Notes under the pieces: generated by a model
Seen by the model: only the letters and a program-made list of their open reading frames with translations
Databases searched by the model: none
What the model was told of the DNA's origin: nothing
Position numbers and translations under genes: made by a program
Part shown: one piece after another, positions 1 through 5,765 of the stretch
Layout: every line of letters starts with the position of its first letter
Numbering within the stretch: the first letter of the stretch is position 1
Origin: UBA2160 sp964588665
GTDB taxonomy: Bacteria > Chloroflexota > Dehalococcoidia > Lucifugimonadales > UBA1123
Reading direction: 5' to 3'
NCBI GenBank assembly: GCA_964588665.1
Contig: CAZPQQ010000104.1
Location: forward strand, 1 to 9,081
DNA: 9,081 nucleotides

Positions 1-50
1 CTTGGGGACACCCCAAGTCCCCGGCATGGGCTTCGCCCCTTGCAACCCCA
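1..50. repeat. GC-rich double-hairpin element, copy A
   Basis: Bases 1-7 (CTTGGGG) and 11-17 (CCCCAAG) form a perfect 7-bp stem with a 3-base loop. A second small hairpin follows at 28-38 (GGGC-TTC-GCCC). The same order of modules (TTGGGG-type hairpin, C-run, GGCA/TTGCCA, GGG-loop-CCC hairpin) recurs on the opposite strand at 83-130, so I read both as members of one repeat family. The element may extend left of the window. It looks like the dispersed, non-coding, hairpin-forming repeats found between genes in many bacteria. Membership in a dispersed family is inferred from two copies only. Confidence 0.5.
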
Positions 51-82
51 GGATTAGTCTGACGTGAGGCATACATGGGAGT

Positions 83-130
83 CCAGAGGGATAATCCCTC
101 TGGCAAGGGGGCTGGGGGATGTGCCCCCAA
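83..130. repeat. GC-rich double-hairpin element, copy B (inverted relative to A)
   Basis: Bases 83-92 and 94-103 are a perfect 10-bp inverted repeat around a single base (CCAGAGGGAT / ATCCCTCTGG), folding realistically as an 8-bp stem with an ATAAT loop. A second hairpin follows: TGGGGG at 113-118, loop 119-123, CCCCCA at 124-129. Read on the minus strand, the module order matches copy A at 1-50. The two copies could also pair with each other into one long imperfect hairpin over 1-130. There is no T-run, so these are not typical intrinsic terminators. Confidence 0.5.
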
Positions 131-143
131 CTCGACAACCCAT

Positions 144-177
144 GCGGGAGGGTGGGCGGGTACTACACCCGTCCCGC
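144..177. repeat. Third GC-rich hairpin beside the repeat pair
   Basis: GGG-CGGGT at 154-161 pairs with ACCCG-T-CCC at 167-175, with one bulged base and an ACTAC loop. GC at 144-145 and GC at 176-177 could close an outer, poorly paired shell. It directly follows copy B and probably belongs to the same repetitive, structured intergenic segment. No function can be assigned. Confidence 0.4.
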
Positions 178-180
178 TCT

Positions 181-515
181 GGCAAGTTGTTCAAATTGGG
201 GACGTACAAAAGTTCACATGCTCTCAGGCGGCGAGGATCTGGCCCGACGCGACACTTATTCGCCTGCGCGGCCTTAGATTCTTCGGCCGCGGCCTCAGAA
301 TAGCGATATGCAACACCCGACGTTGCGGCCCAAGCATTGTCCGCCGCGCGGCCACAACCCCGATGGCGTCGGGGCACAAGACGAACCGGCAAGGATGCGT
401 GTTGACCAGAGTTGAGCAAGTGTGAATATCGCTTAGCCAAAATGCGGACCGACTAGAGTCCCTGGAAAACCTTTAACTGCCTCCGCCTCCCTCTTAGAAT
501 GAGGATACACGTCTC
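181..515. other. Gene-free stretch upstream of the MFS gene
   Basis: No reading frame here has recognisable protein features. An open minus-strand frame over 54-440 runs through the hairpin repeats and is arginine/cysteine-rich low-similarity sequence, so I treat it as spurious. Structures seen are an interrupted 24-base palindrome at 278-301, a short hairpin at 358-374 (CCCCGA-TGGCG-TCGGGG), and a long-range inverted repeat pairing 302-316 with 420-433. The last 40 bases hold the likely leader and ribosome-binding site of the MFS gene. Confidence 0.5.
473..505 (+). promoter_or_regulatory. Candidate promoter and ribosome-binding site for the MFS gene
   Basis: TTAACT (473-478), a 16-base spacer and TAGAAT (495-500) resemble -35 and -10 boxes with 4/6 and 5/6 matches to the sigma-70 consensus. 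GAGGA at 501-505 lies 10 bases before the ATG at 516 and is a plausible Shine-Dalgarno sequence. The two readings conflict: a start site about 7 bases after the -10 would leave GAGGA out of the transcript. Either the promoter lies further upstream or the message has a very short leader. The ribosome-binding site is the better supported of the two. Confidence 0.3.
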
Positions 516-1820
516 ATGGCACACCTTTCATCGTTGCGTCCCAGACCTACCCGCGGTCCGCAGACGTTCGACGCCTTCCGCAATGGCGTGTTCCGCCTGC
601 TATGGCCAGCCAATTTCTGCGCGTACCTCACCCGATGGATGCAGTTGACGCTCCTCAGCTTGCTCGTGCTCAACCTGACCGGCTCGCCGTTTCGCGTTGC
701 GCTCGTTGGCTTTTTCGCCATGGCGCCGTTGCTGGCCTTCGGCGCCATCGGCGGCGTTCTGGCCGATCGGATGGACCGGCGGCGTCTCTTGCTCGGCACT
801 CAATCCGCGACATTAGCCGCCTCTCTGACAATGTTGGCGCTTCTGTTGTCCGGACAGGTCGCTCTCTGGCACGCATACGCGACAGCCATGATGACGGGGA
901 TGGCCTGGGCATTTGACATGCCGTCCCGCAGATCCATAACGCACGATCTTTTCCCAAGGGGCGGAGTCACCAACGCCATGGCTTTGGACTCCGTCGGGAT
1001 GCACGGAAGTCGAATGGCGGGTCCGACACTTGCGGGCGGACTGATCGCCGTGTCCGGGCTGTCCACCGGATACGCCGTTGCTTGCTGTTTCTACGCGGTT
1101 GCGATCGGCTTGGTGTGGATCGTCCGACTCCCTCCGCGCCGTCACGTTCCTTCCGAAACCACCAGCATCGCACGTAATCTGGCCGAGGGCTTCGCCTACG
1201 TCAGGTCGAACAACCTGATACTGGCCACAGTCGTCGTGACGGTCTTGATGAACCTGCTGCTGTTCCCGTACGTCCAGATGATCCCTGTAATCGCGCGAGA
1301 GACTCTTGGCGTCGGAGACGGCTTGATAGGCTTGCTCATGGGAGCGGACGGGTTGGGGGCCATATTCGGCGCCGTAGCGATTGCGTCGTTCGGCGCCGTC
1401 AAACATCACGGCCGGATATTCGTCGGCGGCTCGTTTATCGGCCTGGTGATGGCGTTTGTGTTCGCCACGTCGAGCACCTATTCGATATCGCTCCCAGTCC
1501 TTATCGGCTTGGGATTCGGTGCGTCAGGATTCGGCACGATGCAGGGAACAATCGTGGTGTTGGCCGCAAGCGACGGGATGCGCGGACGGGCGTTGGGCGT
1601 GGTGTCGCTTGCAATCGGCGCCGGACCGATCGGGGCGCTGATTATCGGCGTCATCGCGGAAGCGACCAGCCCGGCCTTCGCGATCAAGGCGTTGTCCGGC
1701 ACGGGCGTGATCGCCATCATCCTCGCGGGAGCGCTCATGCGAGCGTTGAGAGAACCGACCGACGCAGCAACAGCGTCCGGGTCATCTGAAGCGATCCAGC
1801 CAACGGCGGGACCAGCCTGA
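516..1820 (+). CDS. MFS exporter of the MFS_3 / DHA3 (EntS-like) type
   Basis: A 434-residue, strongly hydrophobic protein of the usual 12-helix MFS length. The N-terminus carries the family's AFRN-x-x-FRLLW-like stretch (residues 20-30: AFRNGVFRLLW) just before helix 1. MFS motif A lies in the loop between helices 2 and 3 (residues 79-90, GGVLADRMDRRR). These features fit proton-driven efflux permeases such as enterobactin or macrolide exporters; the substrate cannot be read from sequence. ATG 516 is preferred because the family motif begins about 20 residues later and GAGGA lies 10 bases upstream. The C-terminal tail (about residues 410-434) is polar and cytoplasmic, rich in Ala/Ser/Thr. 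The gene converges on the decarboxylase beta gene with 14 bases between stops and appears to be monocistronic. Confidence 0.93.
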   Translation: MAHLSSLRPRPTRGPQTFDAFRNGVFRLLWPANFCAYLTRWMQLTLLSLLVLNLTGSPFRVALVGFFAMAPLLAFGAIGGVLADRMDRRRLLLGTQSATLAASLTMLALLLSGQVALWHAYATAMMTGMAWAFDMPSRRSITHDLFPRGGVTNAMALDSVGMHGSRMAGPTLAGGLIAVSGLSTGYAVACCFYAVAIGLVWIVRLPPRRHVPSETTSIARNLAEGFAYVRSNNLILATVVVTVLMNLLLFPYVQMIPVIARETLGVGDGLIGLLMGADGLGAIFGAVAIASFGAVKHHGRIFVGGSFIGLVMAFVFATSSTYSISLPVLIGLGFGASGFGTMQGTIVVLAASDGMRGRALGVVSLAIGAGPIGALIIGVIAEATSPAFAIKALSGTGVIAIILAGALMRALREPTDAATASGSSEAIQPTAGPA

Positions 1821-1834
1821 TCGAAGCGACTCCC

Positions 1835-2389
1835 CTACGCGCCGAAGCTCTTCCTGAAGCGGTGGACGGTCATTTCAGGCTCAATCGGCGCGACTGGGAG
1901 GTACTCGTCTTCTTCGATCTTCGCCACGATGAACCAGGGACCGTCCTCTTCCAGAGCCTGCAGGAAGACCGACTGCAACTCTTCCTCGTTGTCGACCGTG
2001 GCCGTCCGAGTGATGCCGCAACCGCGGGCAACCTGCTCGAGATCGGTCCCGAACGCTGTATGGCTGGGTTGGCCGCCGGTTTGAGCCCACTGCTCGTTGT
2101 CCCAGACGATCACGATCAGGTTGCCCGGCTTCTCGCGCCCTATCGTGCCGATCGTTCCCATGTTCATCAGCAGCGAACCGTCGCCGTCGAGCGAGACGAC
2201 TTTCTCGTCCGTCGACAGTGCAATGCCGAGCGCAATCGAAGAGCAAAGCCCCATCGAGCCGTACGTGTAGAAGTTACGATCTCGATGGCCCGCGTGCCAG
2301 AGCTCGTCGGTCGTGGGGCCCAGGTTGGCGACGACGGGAAGATCGCCCATGTGCCTGAGCAGCATCTGAGTCGCATTGAACCTAAGCAA
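1835..2389 (-). CDS. Thiamine-diphosphate decarboxylase, beta (C-terminal) subunit; sulfopyruvate/phosphonopyruvate decarboxylase family
   Basis: This subunit carries the pyrophosphate-binding half of a split ThDP decarboxylase. Counting from the upstream ATG, the ThDP motif starts at GDGS (residues 73-76) and ends at WDN (100-102), the GDG-x26-N spacing of the family. GGQPSHT (109-115) and a C-terminal RF-x-x-SF also fit ComE-like proteins. Known relatives decarboxylate sulfopyruvate (ComDE) or phosphonopyruvate; the substrate here is unproven. I choose the TTG at 2389 as start: GGAGG lies 5 bases upstream, and the resulting N-terminus (M-L-R-F-N-A) fits the family's M-x-R-x-x-A pattern. The alternative ATG at 2401 adds four residues and has no ribosome-binding site. 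Its start overlaps the alpha stop by 8 bases, implying translational coupling and equal subunit dosage. Confidence 0.88.
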   Translation of the reverse strand: MLRFNATQMLLRHMGDLPVVANLGPTTDELWHAGHRDRNFYTYGSMGLCSSIALGIALSTDEKVVSLDGDGSLLMNMGTIGTIGREKPGNLIVIVWDNEQWAQTGGQPSHTAFGTDLEQVARGCGITRTATVDNEEELQSVFLQALEEDGPWFIVAKIEEDEYLPVAPIEPEMTVHRFRKSFGA

Positions 2390-2888
2390 TCTTCCCTCCA
2401 TGCAGCAGAGGGGTCATGCAGAGGGCCAGAGGCTGTCGCGACGAATAGCAGAGCTTCAGCGCACCGCTCACGCGCAAGTCCAGTCGATCCACCGTGTCCA
2501 GCGTATGATGCGTGATGCCCAGTGAGTCCAGCACTGGCCGCACCGCGCGTCCCATCGCCACCTGAGCGATGTTGAACTCGCCGAGCTCGCCGCGCATGTT
2601 GATGAACATGGGTATCGGGATGCGGCACGGGATGCACAGGCTCGCGAGAGCGTTAACGCAGTTGCCCGTCCCGCTGGACTGCATGAAAACGGCGGCGTTT
2701 CTACCGGTCGAATAAGCGCCCGCGGCGATGCCGATGGCCTCTTCCTCCCTGGTCGCGGAAACCACGTGGAAGTAGTCGTCGCTCTCCAGCAGGCGAGTCA
2801 CTTGGTAGATGCTGATGTCAGGGACGTAGGCGACAAGCGACACGCCCGAGTCCTTAAGGCAGCTCGCAATCGTCTCTGCCCAGTTCAT
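2382..2888 (-). CDS. Thiamine-diphosphate decarboxylase, alpha (N-terminal) subunit; sulfopyruvate/phosphonopyruvate decarboxylase family
   Basis: A 168-residue protein corresponding to the PYR (pyrimidine-binding) half of a ThDP enzyme, the size of archaeal ComD. Residues 45-57 (ATREEEAIGIAAG) contain the conserved glutamate, one of E48-E50, that activates the ThDP aminopyrimidine. FMQSSGTGNCVNAL (68-81) and MRGELGEFNIAQ (98-109) are typical of sulfopyruvate/phosphonopyruvate decarboxylase alpha domains. It should form a mixed oligomer with the beta subunit, with active sites at the interface. The ATG at 2888 lies 3 bases after the fabI stop and has only a weak ribosome-binding site, suggesting reinitiation after fabI translation. 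No PEP mutase or other coenzyme M or phosphonate gene lies nearby, so the pathway is open. Confidence 0.88.
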   Translation of the reverse strand: MNWAETIASCLKDSGVSLVAYVPDISIYQVTRLLESDDYFHVVSATREEEAIGIAAGAYSTGRNAAVFMQSSGTGNCVNALASLCIPCRIPIPMFINMRGELGEFNIAQVAMGRAVRPVLDSLGITHHTLDTVDRLDLRVSGALKLCYSSRQPLALCMTPLLHGGKIA

Positions 2889-2891
2889 GGC

Positions 2892-3671
2892 TCAGATCCC
2901 CATTATGTGATAGCCGGTGTCGACGTGTATGACCTCGCCGGTGATGCCGCTGGACATGCCGCTGCACAAAAACAACGCGGTGTTCGCGACCTCGTCGAGG
3001 GTGATGTTGCGTCCCATCGGCGAGCGCTCCGCGTGAATTCGCTTCATGTCCCGGTAGCCGCTGATGACCCTGGACGACAGAGTGTCCAGCGGTCCTGCCG
3101 ATATAGCGTTGACTCGGATATTGTCTCCGCCGAGGTCCGACGCGAGCTGCCGGACTTCGTTTTCCAAGGCCGCCTTGGCTGTCCCCATGACGTTGTAGCC
3201 TGGAAACACCCGCTCCGACGCCAGAAACGACATGGTCAACACCGAGCCGCCATTCTCAGCCATGAGCGGCGCCGCGTACCTCGTTATGGGCACCAGCGAG
3301 TACGCGCTGATGTCCAGCGCCAACCGGAAGCCCTCCCTGCCCGTGTCGACGAATCCGCCGCCCAGGTCGTCGCGATTGGCGAAGGCTATCGAATGCACGA
3401 CGGCCTCGACGTGACCGAGTTCATCTCGGATGCGCTCGAACATCGATTCGACGTTCTCGTCGGCGCTGACGTCGCACTCGATGGTTGTCGCCGGGGTTGA
3501 GAGCGTGGCTGCCAGCTTCTCCACACCCTTCGAAACGCGCTCGTTCTGGTAGGCGAGCACCAACTTGGCGCCCGCGCCGTCAAGGGCTTGTGCGATCGCC
3601 CACGCGATGCTGCGCTGGTTGGCTACGCCGAAGACGACGGCGTTCTTGCCGGAAAGGTCTATCGAAAACAT
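2892..3671 (-). CDS. fabI: Enoyl-[acyl-carrier-protein] reductase (NADH), FabI type
   Basis: FabI catalyses the last step of each fatty-acid elongation cycle, NAD(P)H-dependent reduction of trans-2-enoyl-ACP, in the cytoplasm. From the ATG at 3671 the protein is 259 residues, the normal length. Family marks in order: nucleotide-binding GVANQRSIAWAIA (15-27), CDV (66-68), HSIAFA (93-98), active-site Y159-x6-K166 in GYNVMGTAK, SAGPLDTL (191-198) and the C-terminal HVDTGYHIMG. The outer tyrosine of E. coli FabI (Tyr146) is phenylalanine here (F149), as in mycobacterial InhA. The start at 3671 has GGAGG 5 bases upstream. The upstream in-frame ATG at 3713 has no ribosome-binding site and overlaps a -10-like sequence. 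It is the first gene of an operon with the split decarboxylase. Confidence 0.95.
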   Translation of the reverse strand: MFSIDLSGKNAVVFGVANQRSIAWAIAQALDGAGAKLVLAYQNERVSKGVEKLAATLSTPATTIECDVSADENVESMFERIRDELGHVEAVVHSIAFANRDDLGGGFVDTGREGFRLALDISAYSLVPITRYAAPLMAENGGSVLTMSFLASERVFPGYNVMGTAKAALENEVRQLASDLGGDNIRVNAISAGPLDTLSSRVISGYRDMKRIHAERSPMGRNITLDEVANTALFLCSGMSSGITGEVIHVDTGYHIMGI

Positions 3672-3711
3672 CTGCTCCTCCGCCCGCATTGCCTGACTCC
3701 AAGCGAGTAGC

Positions 3712-3741
3712 ATTGTATGGCGGACGGCGCCGCCCCGACAA
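3712..3741 (-). promoter_or_regulatory. Candidate promoter of the fabI-decarboxylase operon
   Basis: On the minus strand TTGTCG (3736-3741, 4/6 match to -35), an 18-base spacer, then TACAAT (3712-3717, 5/6 match to -10). Transcription would start near 3705, giving a leader of about 35 bases that contains the GGAGGAG ribosome-binding site of the 3671 start. Its last bases overlap the in-frame ATG at 3713, which argues against that codon as the translation start. This is motif matching by eye. A second TACAAT at 3756-3761 lacks a matching -35. Confidence 0.45.
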
Positions 3742-3819
3742 CCCCGTCGGCATGAATTGTACGATCGTTGGGCGGCTTGGCCTCTGTGCGGACCACGGGT
3801 CCGATGCGGCGCGCCAAAG

Positions 3820-4992
3820 CTAGCGGACGGTGACCTGCGCGGCGCCGATGCTGATGGTCAGGTCGACGCGGTTCTCCGCTGCGGCGTAGCCCGGCGACTC
3901 GTAAACGTCCCCGAACTTGGGGAACCTGGCGGTGTCGATGTCCACGATGGTGAACCCGGATGACTTCACGATCCTGGCGGCCACGCCTTCGGGCACCACG
4001 ACATTGATGGAGGCGGCGCCCCCGCCAAGATCCACGTCGACTATTCCGGCAGCTTCAGGAAGCACGACCCTCACCTCGGCGGCCCCGACGTTGATATCCA
4101 GGTTGGACACCTGGAGTCTTCGAAGGTCAAGCACCATTTTCGCGGCCCCGCCCTCGACGTCGAGAGTCAAACGAGTCGATTCGGACATGGCGACTTCCCA
4201 GAGGACGTCGGTGGCCCCGTGGAAGAGGCCCCATCGGTCCATCGCGAATCCGATGTCGGCTTTGTCGCCCGACCTGCTGACGGTTGTTTCCGCCCGTCTT
4301 CCAAAGAAGCTTGCCTCGACGAGAGACGGCGAGCCCGCCGGAAGCGAGGTCAGCTCCAAAGTCCCCGCTCCGAAACTGATTTCGAGGTCGGCTCGCTCAA
4401 CGTCCGACAACGATTCGCTGAACGTGGAGACGAGATGGCCCCCTCCGCCGCTCTCGGTCATCGCGTAGGCGGCTCCCACGGACCCCACGAACAACGCGAA
4501 GAACAGGACAGCGGCCACAATCGGCGCGCGGGAGCCAACGATCAGGTTCACTCCGATGGCTATCAGCAAGACGGGCCAGAACCGCCACATCTCCAGCCAA
4601 ATCGACCACGGCAAAACGTCGGTCGTATGCATGAGAAATACGGCGCCGATAACGATGAGGAGAATCGCGAGGAACGGCATTCGGCGACGACGACGGCCGT
4701 TCCGTTGCTCGTCGCCCCTGTGCTCGGGCGGTTCGCGGTCGTCACTATCATCAGGCGGCTCGACGTACTCGTCTGGCTGAGGTTCGGTTTCAGGGGCGAT
4801 CAAGGGGTCTTCAGGTTCGCCCTCAGACGGAGCGATGTTCTCACCTAGCTGCGAGTCTGACTCCGGATCGGACGAGCGGTCCTGATCATCGCCCTCAGGT
4901 GGAGCGGCATCTTCTCCCAAAGGCTTGCGTGCTTCTGGGTCAAGCGGCGAGTCCCGGCGATCGCCGTCGGACGGGGTGGTGTTCTTGTCCAT
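3820..4992 (-). CDS. Membrane protein with acidic N-terminal repeats and LiaF/toastrack-like C-terminal domain
   Basis: A 390-residue protein in three parts. Residues 1-98 are acidic, proline-rich and presumably disordered, with three imperfect 24-residue repeats (7-30, 31-54, 55-78) and a partial fourth. A basic cluster (GRRRRR, 99-104) leads into three membrane segments at about 106-122, 135-152 and 156-178, the first two of the LiaI/LiaF (DUF5668-like) kind. From about residue 190, repeated beta strands with GAGT, GGAAK, GAAEV, GGAAS and GAAQV turns resemble the LiaF/DUF4097 'toastrack' beta domain. LiaF-type proteins in Bacillota restrain an envelope-stress two-component system; no such regulator is next to this gene. 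It follows the 80-aa gene by 3 bases and is the last gene of the PspC operon. Topology would place the acidic tail in the cytoplasm, an inference from the basic cluster. Confidence 0.82.
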   Translation of the reverse strand: MDKNTTPSDGDRRDSPLDPEARKPLGEDAAPPEGDDQDRSSDPESDSQLGENIAPSEGEPEDPLIAPETEPQPDEYVEPPDDSDDREPPEHRGDEQRNGRRRRRMPFLAILLIVIGAVFLMHTTDVLPWSIWLEMWRFWPVLLIAIGVNLIVGSRAPIVAAVLFFALFVGSVGAAYAMTESGGGGHLVSTFSESLSDVERADLEISFGAGTLELTSLPAGSPSLVEASFFGRRAETTVSRSGDKADIGFAMDRWGLFHGATDVLWEVAMSESTRLTLDVEGGAAKMVLDLRRLQVSNLDINVGAAEVRVVLPEAAGIVDVDLGGGAASINVVVPEGVAARIVKSSGFTIVDIDTARFPKFGDVYESPGYAAAENRVDLTISIGAAQVTVR

Positions 4993-4995
4993 TCC

Positions 4996-5238
4996 CTACC
5001 GGCCTCGAGCTCGGGTGAGCAGCAGGAGGCCGCCCAGAACGATGATAGCGACCGGCCACAGCAGGCCCCAGTTGAGGAACGACAAAAGGCCAAAGTTGGA
5101 TGCCAGAGCGAAACCGCCGATTACGATCAACCCGATTGCGACGGTGTTGCGACGTTGATCACGGCGCGCGGTCAGTGTCCCCGTGGATTCGCCGCCGTCC
5201 TCGACTGTGTACTCGTTGTATTCGACCACGGTTTCCAC
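4996..5238 (-). CDS. Small two-helix membrane protein, LiaI/LiaF transmembrane (DUF5668-like)
   Basis: An 80-residue protein starting at a GTG codon (5236-5238). Residues 1-30 are polar and cytoplasm-like. Two membrane segments follow at about 32-49 and 59-75, joined by FGLLSFLNWGLLWP. The pattern of a hydrophobic helix, a short loop ending in a tryptophan-rich W-x-x-x-WP, then a second helix is typical of LiaI/LiaF-type transmembrane regions. The same pattern occurs in the next gene (residues 106-152), so the two proteins share a related module. It lies 21 bases after the pspC-like gene and 3 bases before the toastrack-domain gene. The ribosome-binding site is weak, which fits coupled translation within the operon. 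Confidence 0.78.
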   Translation of the reverse strand: METVVEYNEYTVEDGGESTGTLTARRDQRRNTVAIGLIVIGGFALASNFGLLSFLNWGLLWPVAIIVLGGLLLLTRARGR

Positions 5239-5259
5239 ATGTTCGGCGCTCGGCGTCCG

Positions 5260-5448
5260 CTAGCGCGGCACAATGATGGCCATCGCGAAGTACAACAACA
5301 GCGCGACTCCGAACGTTATGAAGCAGAGCACCACCCAAGCGATGCGCACAACAACAGGATCAACGTCCAGGTACTCGCCGAGGCCTCCGGCAACGCCGGC
5401 GATTACCTTGTCGTTGCTGCTTTTCTCGAGATGACGTACGTTCGTCAT
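5260..5448 (-). CDS. PspC-domain membrane protein
   Basis: A 62-residue protein that is essentially one PspC domain. Residues 15-37 (VIAGVAGGLGEYLDVDPVVVRIA) are the diagnostic core, with consensus IAGVxGGxAEYxxxDPxxVR, followed by one long hydrophobic segment (about 36-59) ending in VPR. In enterobacteria PspC is an inner-membrane sensor of the phage-shock response. Short stand-alone PspC proteins are common in other phyla, often beside LiaF/toastrack proteins as here. The ATG at 5448 has GAGG 6 bases upstream. It is the first gene of a three-gene operon. No PspA, PspB or PspF is in the window. Confidence 0.9.
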   Translation of the reverse strand: MTNVRHLEKSSNDKVIAGVAGGLGEYLDVDPVVVRIAWVVLCFITFGVALLLYFAMAIIVPR

Positions 5449-5765
5449 GCAATTCCTCGGTTTGTCAAGCCCGTTTCCAATAATATCGGCAGGCGGTTAA
5501 ACCTGCTCGTATCTGTCCACTCCATCACTTTATTGAACCATGCATGCCGTAATCGGATATCGGCCTGCAAGATGAACGCAGCTAGCACTTTCGTACGACA
5601 GGCGAACGAGGGCACGTGGGCGGCGTCTGAGCGGGCGGGTGTGCGAGCGCACATCGAAGTGTCCGTCCATCACTTAGCGGTGAGTTACAGCGTTGCCTGG
5701 TGGACGCGGTCCCGGCGGCCCAGGCTTTGGTGAACAAAATGAACGGAGACCGTCATTGGGCAAGG
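5449..5765. other. Gene-poor gap between the PspC operon and the MBL hydrolase
   Basis: These 317 bases have no convincing gene. Seen here: ATATCGGC as a direct repeat at 5483-5490 and 5557-5564; an inverted repeat GCAGG (5489-5493) / CCTGC (5502-5506) with an 8-base loop, about 40 bases before pspC; and a perfect TGTGCG-AG-CGCACA palindrome at 5640-5653. Any of these could be a regulatory site for the PspC operon, whose promoter must lie in this gap. No good -35/-10 pair stands out. A 69-codon minus-strand frame (5445-5654) overlapping the pspC start by 4 bases looks random. Confidence 0.4.

Noticed and set aside
54..440. 128-codon open frame on the minus strand
   Set aside because: It runs through the hairpin repeats, has no ribosome-binding site or family features, and its composition (many Arg, Cys, Pro) looks like translated non-coding GC-rich DNA.
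813..1409. Long open frame antisense to the MFS gene
   Set aside because: It is a shadow of the GC-rich coding frame; the plus-strand product has clear MFS motifs.
1862..2515. 217-codon plus-strand frame antisense to the beta and alpha subunits
   Set aside because: It has no domain features and overlaps two well-supported genes; it is a codon-bias shadow.
2766..3500. 244-codon plus-strand frame antisense to fabI and the alpha subunit
   Set aside because: It spans two genes with strong family motifs on the other strand, and its own product shows no recognisable domain.
3789..3803. 6-bp perfect hairpin (CGGACC-ACG-GGTCCG) after the toastrack-domain gene
   Set aside because: It is in the right place for a terminator but has no T-run on the minus strand and the stem is short.
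5463..5468. Perfect TTGACA on the minus strand upstream of pspC
   Set aside because: A matching -10 would fall inside the first codons of pspC, so it cannot drive that gene from its annotated start.
5445..5654. 69-codon minus-strand frame overlapping the pspC start by ATGA
   Set aside because: The overlap looks like translational coupling, but there is no ribosome-binding site or recognisable protein, and pspC has its own good GAGG site.
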